NCBI GenBank assembly: GCA_902783935.1
Contig: CACZTA010000266.1
Location: forward strand, 1-6,270
DNA length: 6,270 nucleotides
Source: an uncultured Lachnospiraceae bacterium
GTDB taxonomy: Bacteria > Bacillota > Clostridia > Lachnospirales > Lachnospiraceae
Direction of reading: 5' to 3'
Shown piece after piece: positions 1 to 5,212 of the stretch (the stretch's first letter is position 1; every line of letters starts with the position of its first letter). The notes under the pieces were generated by a model. It did no database searches. It had not been told where the DNA came from and was given only the letters and a program-made list of their open reading frames with translations. Position numbers and translations under genes: made by a program.

Positions 1-501
1 CATTTCCTGTGCGGCTATTCCGCCAGGAGTGACAACAAAAGGAGAGAGTATGGCGCTGTCACGCGGCAGACCGTTTACGAAGCAGTCTGTCTTCCGGACC
101 GGCTGGATAATGAACATATCATCATCAAAGAATACAAAACGCTCTGCCAGACCGGGAATCCTGTGCATGTAGACCTGGATGGCATTGGAATTAAATGTCG
201 GAAGACAGTCAGCCGGGATAAAGTCTTCGTGCCGGACGACGTGCAGCTTAGGTGCATCCGTATTCATCCACGCGGGAAGATGGCCCCATGTGACAAAATG
301 AATTTTCCGGATCCATGGCATAAACCTTTCAATCCCGCGGAAAATATACTGCAGATTGTCCCAGTCCCGGAAGCGCGCGCGGCTGACGGAAGAGCGGTAG
401 CCCGCCGCGTCCGTGCGCCAGGCAAGCATTTCTTTCTGCCAGGCGGGATCATTCCCGTCTACCCATGTCAGAACAATATCAACTGCGCCGGTATGTTCCA
501 T
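1..501 (-). CDS. Stealth-family sugar-phosphate transferase (partial, N-terminal 167 residues)
   Basis: Reading the minus strand from ATG at 501-499 gives 167 uninterrupted codons to the window edge, so the C-terminus is missing. Conserved region 1 of the Stealth family is at residues 8-19 (DIVLTWVDGNDP). Region 2 starts at RDWDNLQY (45-52) and continues through PWIRKIHFVT (62-71), FNSNAI (103-108), HRIPGL (113-118) and FFDDDMF (124-130). Known Stealth proteins, such as capsule polymerases of the SacB type and the GlcNAc-1-phosphotransferase alpha subunit, transfer hexose-1-phosphate from a nucleotide sugar and form phosphodiester links in surface polysaccharides. The acidic DDD cluster fits metal or nucleotide-sugar binding. 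The ATG overlaps the TAA of the upstream licD-like gene (TAATG), and GGAGGA lies 5 nt before it, so the two are probably translationally coupled. The family call is firm; the sugar and acceptor cannot be read from the sequence. Confidence 0.92.
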   Translation of the reverse strand, partial: MEHTGAVDIVLTWVDGNDPAWQKEMLAWRTDAAGYRSSVSRARFRDWDNLQYIFRGIERFMPWIRKIHFVTWGHLPAWMNTDAPKLHVVRHEDFIPADCLPTFNSNAIQVYMHRIPGLAERFVFFDDDMFIIQPVRKTDCFVNGLPRDSAILSPFVVTPGGIAAQEM

Positions 502-1337
502 TATGATCCTCCGTACTGCTTCCCGTGTGCCTCAAGCAGGATAAAATGAACTTTCCGCTGGTCTTCAGGCGGAAGTTCCATATAATGACCGAAAGTATAA
601 GTCAGGTAGGCATCCGCATCCTCAAACCCGCGGAGCTCCATATCTTCAAAGGGGTACATGCGGCCTTTGCCGTACCATTTCTTCGGCACGATCTCCCTTG
701 TGCGGTAGGCACCCATAATATTGCCGATATAGTCTGATCTGTCAACATCCTGGGACTTTAAGAGCCTGTCAATTTTGCATTTCTGCGTGTAAGGTGTCGT
801 GAGTTTTTCGACAGGAATCCGTTCCATTATGGCCAGGAATACCTTCTCGACAGCTCCGCGCTTTCTTTTCCGGTCAAGTGAGTCCTTGTAGCAGAGCGCC
901 ATGCACGCCCTGTGAGACAGAACCCTGAAGAAATAAATCTTTCTGAGAAGCGGCCGGTTCGGTGTGCCGTCAATCGGAAAAATGTCAATGGAAGCATTTG
1001 TATATTTGGTGTCGTTGCCGATGCGTTCCTCGATGACTTTTGTATCCGTATCAAGAATACGGGTAATATAAAACATGTAGTCGGGATCTGTCCGGAAGTT
1101 CTCGATGCGCATATGAGACGGCAGCTCCCGGGGGGCGATTTTCAGAAAACGCTCGTAGTCTCTGCGGGGCATGCCGAGATCGATATCATCATCCCAGGGG
1201 ATAAAACCCTTGTGCCGGACGGCGCCGAGCATGGTGCCGCCGAGCATGTAATAGGTCAGATGGTGGCGGTCGCAGATATCCACAAATACTTTTGCGATCG
1301 CGAGATCAATTTCCTGTAATACTCTGATATTCTCCAT
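501..1337 (-). CDS. LicD-family phosphotransferase
   Basis: A 278-residue protein with the LicD nucleotidyltransferase-fold signature. GGTMLGAVRHKG is at residues 33-44, followed by FIPWDDDID (45-53) and RRDYERF (58-64). The DDDID acidic cluster is the expected divalent-metal and catalytic centre. Further family-like blocks are SIDIFPIDGTP (116-126) and a C-terminal stretch with YPFEDMELRGF and FGHYMELPP. Family members (H. influenzae LicD, pneumococcal LicD1/LicD2, the fukutin relatives) move phosphocholine or a related phospho-group from a CDP-linked donor onto a glycan. No signal peptide or membrane segment is evident, so it probably acts on the cytoplasmic face of the membrane. The ATG at 1337 is supported by AAAGGA with 6-nt spacing, partly overlapping the stop codon of the preceding gene. 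It is the middle gene of the operon. Donor and acceptor are unknown: phosphocholine is one possibility, ribitol- or glycerol-phosphate others. Confidence 0.93.
   Translation of the reverse strand: MENIRVLQEIDLAIAKVFVDICDRHHLTYYMLGGTMLGAVRHKGFIPWDDDIDLGMPRRDYERFLKIAPRELPSHMRIENFRTDPDYMFYITRILDTDTKVIEERIGNDTKYTNASIDIFPIDGTPNRPLLRKIYFFRVLSHRACMALCYKDSLDRKRKRGAVEKVFLAIMERIPVEKLTTPYTQKCKIDRLLKSQDVDRSDYIGNIMGAYRTREIVPKKWYGKGRMYPFEDMELRGFEDADAYLTYTFGHYMELPPEDQRKVHFILLEAHGKQYGGS
507..512 (-). promoter_or_regulatory. Ribosome binding site of the Stealth gene inside licD
   Basis: GGAGGA on the minus strand lies within the last codons of the LicD reading frame (Tyr-Gly-Gly-Ser), 5 nt before the Stealth ATG. 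Together with the TAATG stop/start overlap, it fixes the start of the truncated downstream gene and points to translational coupling. Confidence 0.75.
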
Positions 1338-1347
1338 TTATGATCCT

Positions 1348-2421
1348 TTATTCGTCAAGCTCAAGCGCTTTTTTTGTGTAATAACCGTGCCGCAGCCGGT
1401 ATCCGACCTGCTCGGCGCAGCGTTTCATCTTCCGGTATTCTTCTTCGGAAACCGCGTCGATCCGCCTGCTGATTTCTCCGACGGACCCGACCGTGATGCC
1501 GCACCCGTTTTTGCGGACAAAGGCAGCCATGGCGGCATGCTTCCAGATAATCACGGGAATGCCGGAAGCCAGATAAAGAGAAACCTTGTGGGGATTATTG
1601 TAACGTAAGTAATTGCCGGTTATTCCGCTGCAGGTGCTGCAGTCGGGGCCGTCCCAGACGAGGCCGAAAGCGCCGTGCAGGGCGGAAGGCAGTTCATCCG
1701 GAGGAAAAGCTCCCTTATATAATATATTGGTTCCGGCGTCTCCGGTGAAACCGGCTCCGTAAAGGACGAAGACCGGGCGGGAGGGAAGGCCGTAGACGTA
1801 GCCGGCTTTATCCTCATTCAGGTTTCCGGCAATAATGACATGGTCCCTGACTTTCCAGGCTTCATCCGGAGATTTCACGGCATTATCCTCAGTCAGATAG
1901 TCAAAGATCTCAAGAGAAGTAATCCGGTTTTCCGGAATGCCGCAGAAACCGGTCAGGTACCGCTTCATGACATCATTATGAGCGATTATCCGTGAAAACT
2001 GGTTGAGCCGTCTGCTGGCAAGGACGCAGCGGAGACGGTTCATGGCAGATAAATGTCCTGCTGTCAGAAACTTTCTGAGTATTTCCAGGTCATGAATAAC
2101 GGCGACACAGATGATGCCGCGTTTTCTGCATCTGCTGAACAGGAAATTCAGGAAAAATGTCGAATGTGATACCGGATACTGGATATAGACGATATCTCCT
2201 TTTTTTAAAGTACTGAATGCACGGTACCATGTGCGGCGATATTCAAAATGCTTGCGTATTTTCTCGGCAGCACTGCTGTTCTCCGGATATGTTTTCCGGA
2301 AATCCGCATAAAGGGGAAGCACTCCGGACTCACTGAGAATGGCGGCAATATCATTTCTTGCCTTGGAGCCGGCATTATACTTGTTTTTTGCCGGTATCTG
2401 CTCGACTGCGTAGTATTTCAT
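1348..2421 (-). CDS. Gtf3-like / galactofuranosyltransferase-like glycosyltransferase
   Basis: A 357-residue soluble protein resembling the two-domain GT-B enzymes of the Gtf3 and beta-1,6-galactofuranosyltransferase (WbbI-like) group. The N-terminal half has GDIVYIQYPV (75-84), VIHDLEILR (108-116) and IIAHND (145-150). The C-terminal nucleotide-sugar-binding half has VIIAGNLN (195-202), FGLVWDG (252-258), then GNYLRYNNPHKVSLYLASG (269-287) leading into IPVIIW (288-293), and NGCGITV (305-311). The NPHK..LYLASGIPV block is the strongest family hallmark. Such enzymes add glucose or galactofuranose to a growing surface glycan or glycoprotein; the sugar here cannot be assigned. It is the first gene of the minus-strand operon. 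Start ATG 2421-2419 has GGAGA 5 nt upstream and a good promoter about 90 bp upstream. The next gene starts 10 bp after its TAA. Confidence 0.85.
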   Translation of the reverse strand: MKYYAVEQIPAKNKYNAGSKARNDIAAILSESGVLPLYADFRKTYPENSSAAEKIRKHFEYRRTWYRAFSTLKKGDIVYIQYPVSHSTFFLNFLFSRCRKRGIICVAVIHDLEILRKFLTAGHLSAMNRLRCVLASRRLNQFSRIIAHNDVMKRYLTGFCGIPENRITSLEIFDYLTEDNAVKSPDEAWKVRDHVIIAGNLNEDKAGYVYGLPSRPVFVLYGAGFTGDAGTNILYKGAFPPDELPSALHGAFGLVWDGPDCSTCSGITGNYLRYNNPHKVSLYLASGIPVIIWKHAAMAAFVRKNGCGITVGSVGEISRRIDAVSEEEYRKMKRCAEQVGYRLRHGYYTKKALELDE

Positions 2422-2426
2422 GAAAA

Positions 2427-2431
2427 TCTCC
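2427..2431 (-). promoter_or_regulatory. Ribosome binding site of the glycosyltransferase gene
   Basis: GGAGA on the minus strand, 5 nt before ATG 2421-2419. It supports this start for the first gene of the operon. Confidence 0.6.
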
Positions 2432-2509
2432 GCTGTAAGAAATCGGAATAGTAACGGACGTGCCGCAATTGTCTGCCGGAAAAGCAGAGAAATATATACA
2501 CGTTATTAA

Positions 2510-2538
2510 AGTATACGGTTTTACAGATGTGATTTCAA
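2510..2538 (-). promoter_or_regulatory. Promoter of the minus-strand polysaccharide operon
   Basis: Read on the minus strand, TTGAAA (2538-2533) and TATACT (2515-2510) are separated by 17 bp. Each matches the SigA-type consensus at 5 of 6 positions. Transcription would begin near 2503, giving a leader of about 80 nt before the glycosyltransferase ATG at 2421. No strong terminator or riboswitch-like structure is seen in that leader, only a possible 4-bp hairpin. This is a prediction from sequence only. Confidence 0.65.
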
Positions 2539-2560
2539 GTGTCAAACAATAGGATACTCC

Positions 2561-2588
2561 TTGACATTTCCGGGAAGAATGGTATGAT
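2561..2588 (+). promoter_or_regulatory. lon promoter (SigA-type, extended -10)
   Basis: Perfect -35 TTGACA (2561-2566), a 16-bp spacer, and -10 TATGAT (2583-2588) preceded by TG at 2580-2581 (extended -10, TGnTATGAT). Initiation is expected near 2595. That puts the CIRCE operator a few bases downstream of the start point, a usual arrangement for HrcA-repressed vegetative promoters. It is intrinsically strong, consistent with a heat-shock gene restrained by a repressor. Confidence 0.85.
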
Positions 2589-2599
2589 TTGGAGAGGTG

Positions 2600-2626
2600 T
2601 TAGCACTCGTTTAAATAAAGTGCTAA
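2600..2626 (+). promoter_or_regulatory. CIRCE element (HrcA operator)
   Basis: TTAGCACTC (2600-2608), a 9-bp spacer, then AAGTGCTAA (2618-2626). The CIRCE consensus is TTAGCACTC-N9-GAGTGCTAA, so the left arm is perfect, the right arm has one mismatch (A for G at its first base) and the spacer length is exact. Flanking G2599 and C2627 extend the palindrome by one pair. It sits between the predicted transcription start (about 2595) and the SD at 2632. HrcA binding should therefore block transcription of lon, with relief on heat or protein-folding stress when GroEL is titrated. The hairpin would also lie in the mRNA leader. hrcA itself is not in the window. Confidence 0.95.
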
Positions 2627-2631
2627 CAAAT

Positions 2632-2636
2632 GGAGG
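2632..2636 (+). promoter_or_regulatory. lon ribosome binding site deciding the start codon
   Basis: GGAGG followed after 7 nt by GTG 2644-2646. The next in-frame ATG (2656) is 19 nt away, too far for this SD. The upstream in-frame GTG (2539) precedes the promoter. The SD therefore selects GTG 2644. Confidence 0.8.
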
Positions 2637-2643
2637 TATTCTG

Positions 2644-5046
2644 GTGAATAAAAATATGATTCTTTCATTTTTTAATACAGTTCTTCTTCCGGATGTTGAT
2701 TACCGTCTGAGTGTTGAGGGAATTTCCGAAGAGGAGAAGGAGCGGCTCAAGGAAGACGGCGGCCGGGCGGTCCTTTTGCCGCTGAAGGAAGAGAAACCGC
2801 GCTCGGAGATCAGGGGAGAAGACTTTTATGAACTCGGAGTTGCGGCGGAAATTCTGGAAATCAATGACGGACCGATGGGAACATTTGTCCATGCGAGGAC
2901 GAGAGAAAAGGTCCGCGCTTCGGAGATCCTGACGGAATCGGATGTCATGGAAGGCTGCTTCGAGCCTGTAGACGAGGTCATGGATGTGACTTTCGAGGGG
3001 GAAAAGCTGCTGCTGAATTCCCTGAAAGAGACGACGACACAGCTTGCGTCCATGATCCGCGGCGGCGATTATGCAATTGAATATATAAAGAAGATCAATA
3101 CAGTCAATGAATTCGCGGCCGTCTTCTGCCAGTTCTTTGAAATGACGCCGGAGGAGAAATATGAGCTGCTCGCGACGGACTCCTTCAAGGAACGGGGAGA
3201 GATGGTGATGGAAGCCCTGAAACGCTTTAAGGGATCTGTGGATCTGCAGGTGGATCTGGCAAATGCAGATGACCCGGAAGGGCTCTCCTATAAAAAAGCG
3301 GCGATCCATAAGCAGATCGGGCTTCTCGAAAAAGAACTGAAAGCGATGGAGCCGGACAGTGATGATGACGAGGACTCTTTCGAGAAGAGGATCGAGGCCT
3401 CGGGGATGCCAGCCGATATCAGAAAAGAGGTGGAGCGGATCCTGAAGCGCTTCAACCAGGAGCCGACGAACGGCGCAGAGTATAATTCCCTCTATAATTA
3501 TCTTGATTTTGTGACGACCCTTGCCTGGAAGGTCGGGGAACAGCAGCCTGTGGATCTGAAGAAAGCCAGGCGCATTATGGACAGGGATCATTACGGGCTG
3601 AAAAAGGTTAAGGAACGGATTCTGGAGCATCTGGCTGTCATGTCGCTCCATGAGAACGAAGACGGACCGAAGCAGAAAGGGACGATCCTACTTCTGGTCG
3701 GCGCGCCCGGAACCGGAAAGACCAGCATGGGCCGCTCTGTGGCGGAAGCGCTCGGGAGAGAGTATGTCCGGATCTCTCTCGGCGGAATCAGGGATGAGGC
3801 GGAAATCAGGGGACATCGGAGGACATACATCGGGGCGATGCCCGGAAGGCTGATGGAAGGGATCAAGAGATCCGGCGTGATGAACCCGGTTATCGTGCTG
3901 GATGAGGTGGACAAAATCAAATCAAGCTTTGACGGAGATCCGTCGGCGGCACTCCTTGAGGTACTGGATCCCGAACAGAATTCAACCTTTGAGGATCACT
4001 ATGTGGATCTTCCCTATGATCTGTCCAACGTAGTTTTTATCTGTACGGCCAATACATGGGACACGATCCCGAAACCTCTGCTTGACAGAATGGAAGTGAT
4101 CGAGCTGCCGGGTTATACGCCGACCGAGCATTTTCATATAGCGAAAAATCATCTGGTGGGCCAGGCGCTCAGGGAAACCGGCCTGACTAAAAAGGACATC
4201 CGTTTCACCGACGGTGCATTGAAGACCATCATAGCGGATTATACGATGGAAGCAGGTGTCCGCGGACTCAAGAAACAGCTGCTTGAAGTATGCAGGAAGG
4301 CCGCCGTGCGGATTGTGGAAGAACGTGACAGCGGGGAAGAAGCGGGACAGCACAGACAGGTTGTGGTCACCGGAAAGAATGTGACCGGATTCCTCGGACG
4401 GAAAAAAATCAACCATGACAAAGCAGCCGGCGAGAATCCTCCGGGTGTCGTGACCGGTCTGGCATGGACACAGGCAGGCGGTGAAATTCTCTTTGTCGAA
4501 ACCGTTGCCATGAAGGGAAACGGCCGCATCCATCTGACCGGCCAGATCGGAGATGTGATGAAGGAATCGGCGGAAACGGCCGTCTCTCTTGTAAAGAGCA
4601 CATTCCTGGACAGTGATCTGGATTTTTCAGAGCGGGATATTCATATCCATATCCCCGAGGGGGCAGTGCCGAAAGACGGACCAAGTGCCGGCATCACGAT
4701 GTTTACGGCCGTGACGTCACTTGTGATGGATAAACCTGTAGATCCGAAGCTGGCCATGACGGGCGAGATCTCTCTCAGGGGACAGGTTCTTCCGATCGGG
4801 GGACTGCCGGAAAAACTGATGGCAGCGGAGCGGTCAGGGATCCGCAAGGTGCTGATCCCGAAAGACAATGCGCCTGACCTGGAGGATGTGCCCGACGAGA
4901 TCAGGGAGAAACTGGAAATTGTCCCGGTTGCGACTGTTAAAGACGTGATCCGTGAGACGATGCATATACGGCTGCCGGAGAAAAAATCCAGGCCTTTTGA
5001 ACCGCGGACACAGTCCGCACAGGTACAGGCACCCGGCCCGGTATGA
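2644..5046 (+). CDS. lon: ATP-dependent Lon protease (LonA type, endopeptidase La)
   Basis: An 800-residue cytoplasmic AAA+ serine protease that unfolds and degrades misfolded and regulatory proteins, expected to act as a hexamer. The start is GTG 2644, placed after the promoter, CIRCE and GGAGG. With this start every key residue falls within a few positions of E. coli Lon. Order: divergent N-terminal substrate domain (about 1-190); helical/coiled linker (about 200-310, with an acidic DSDDDED run); AAA+ module with Walker A GAPGTGKT (353-360), Walker B VLDEVDK (D420, E421), LLDRMEV (R482) and sensor-2 GVRGLK (R540); C-terminal protease with Ser681 in PKDGPSAG and Lys724 in GGLPEK, the Ser-Lys dyad 43 residues apart as in E. 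coli. The tail ends in a short Pro/Gln-rich stretch. No frameshift or lost catalytic residue is seen. Transcribed alone: CIRCE-controlled promoter upstream, strong terminator downstream. Confidence 0.97.
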   Translation: MNKNMILSFFNTVLLPDVDYRLSVEGISEEEKERLKEDGGRAVLLPLKEEKPRSEIRGEDFYELGVAAEILEINDGPMGTFVHARTREKVRASEILTESDVMEGCFEPVDEVMDVTFEGEKLLLNSLKETTTQLASMIRGGDYAIEYIKKINTVNEFAAVFCQFFEMTPEEKYELLATDSFKERGEMVMEALKRFKGSVDLQVDLANADDPEGLSYKKAAIHKQIGLLEKELKAMEPDSDDDEDSFEKRIEASGMPADIRKEVERILKRFNQEPTNGAEYNSLYNYLDFVTTLAWKVGEQQPVDLKKARRIMDRDHYGLKKVKERILEHLAVMSLHENEDGPKQKGTILLLVGAPGTGKTSMGRSVAEALGREYVRISLGGIRDEAEIRGHRRTYIGAMPGRLMEGIKRSGVMNPVIVLDEVDKIKSSFDGDPSAALLEVLDPEQNSTFEDHYVDLPYDLSNVVFICTANTWDTIPKPLLDRMEVIELPGYTPTEHFHIAKNHLVGQALRETGLTKKDIRFTDGALKTIIADYTMEAGVRGLKKQLLEVCRKAAVRIVEERDSGEEAGQHRQVVVTGKNVTGFLGRKKINHDKAAGENPPGVVTGLAWTQAGGEILFVETVAMKGNGRIHLTGQIGDVMKESAETAVSLVKSTFLDSDLDFSERDIHIHIPEGAVPKDGPSAGITMFTAVTSLVMDKPVDPKLAMTGEISLRGQVLPIGGLPEKLMAAERSGIRKVLIPKDNAPDLEDVPDEIREKLEIVPVATVKDVIRETMHIRLPEKKSRPFEPRTQSAQVQAPGPV

Positions 5047-5059
5047 GAAAAACGTGAGC

Positions 5060-5097
5060 TTGCAGCCTGCCCGGAAGGGCAGGCTGCAAATTTTGTT
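5060..5097 (+). terminator. Rho-independent terminator after lon
   Basis: A perfect 13-bp inverted repeat: left arm 5060-5072 (TTGCAGCCTGCCC), GGAA tetraloop 5073-5076, right arm 5077-5089. It is followed by A and then TTTTGTT. The GC-rich stem begins 13 bp after the lon stop, so it should end the lon transcript and separate it from the next gene. Confidence 0.92.
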
Positions 5098-5120
5098 CTT
5101 CCGCCAATACAGGAAAAGTC

Positions 5121-5149
5121 TTGCAAGACAAAGAAATATGAAGGATAAT
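5121..5149 (+). promoter_or_regulatory. Probable promoter of the LtaS/OpgB-like gene
   Basis: TTGCAA (5121-5126, 4 of 6 matches to the -35 consensus), a 17-bp spacer and GATAAT (5144-5149, 5 of 6 matches to the -10). It lies just after the lon terminator and about 64 bp before the GTG start. This is plausible because the gene needs its own promoter, but the -35 is weak. Confidence 0.5.
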
Positions 5150-5200
5150 AAGAAACGGTTTGTAAGGGACGATAAAACTGTCCCATAGAAGATAGTAGAC

Positions 5201-5205
5201 AGGTG
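5201..5205 (+). promoter_or_regulatory. Ribosome binding site of the LtaS/OpgB-like gene
   Basis: AGGTG, 7 nt before GTG 5213. It is short but complementary to the 16S anti-SD. The alternative TTG at 5207 is too close to it, and the first in-frame ATG (5360) would remove the first membrane segment. Confidence 0.5.
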
Positions 5206-5212
5206 TTTGCAA

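Noticed and set aside
163..549. Plus-strand open frame of 128 codons at the left end.
   Set aside because: It is opposite the Stealth and LicD genes, whose motifs are unmistakable. The translated product resembles nothing I recognise.
912..1319. Plus-strand open frame of 135 codons.
   Set aside because: It is antisense to licD, with no domain signature; a shadow frame.
2476..2490. Possible hairpin in the leader of the minus-strand operon (CTGC-N7-GCAG).
   Set aside because: A 4-bp stem with no U-tract; too weak to call an attenuator.
2540..2556. Possible CtsR operator upstream of lon (TGTCAAA heptamer at 2540-2546).
   Set aside because: CtsR needs a direct repeat RGTCAAA-NAN-RGTCAAA. The second heptamer position (2550-2556) reads TAGGATA, which does not match. 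Only one imperfect half-site exists.
2665..3651. Long open frame (328 codons) on the minus strand inside lon.
   Set aside because: It is antisense to a fully motif-supported Lon gene, has no recognisable domain and no promoter or SD that I could see. It is a shadow of codon bias on the coding strand.
5166..5184. Small hairpin GGGAC-N9-GTCCC in the leader of the LtaS/OpgB-like gene.
   Set aside because: Only a 5-bp stem with a 9-nt loop and no T-run or known riboswitch signature. This is easily due to chance.
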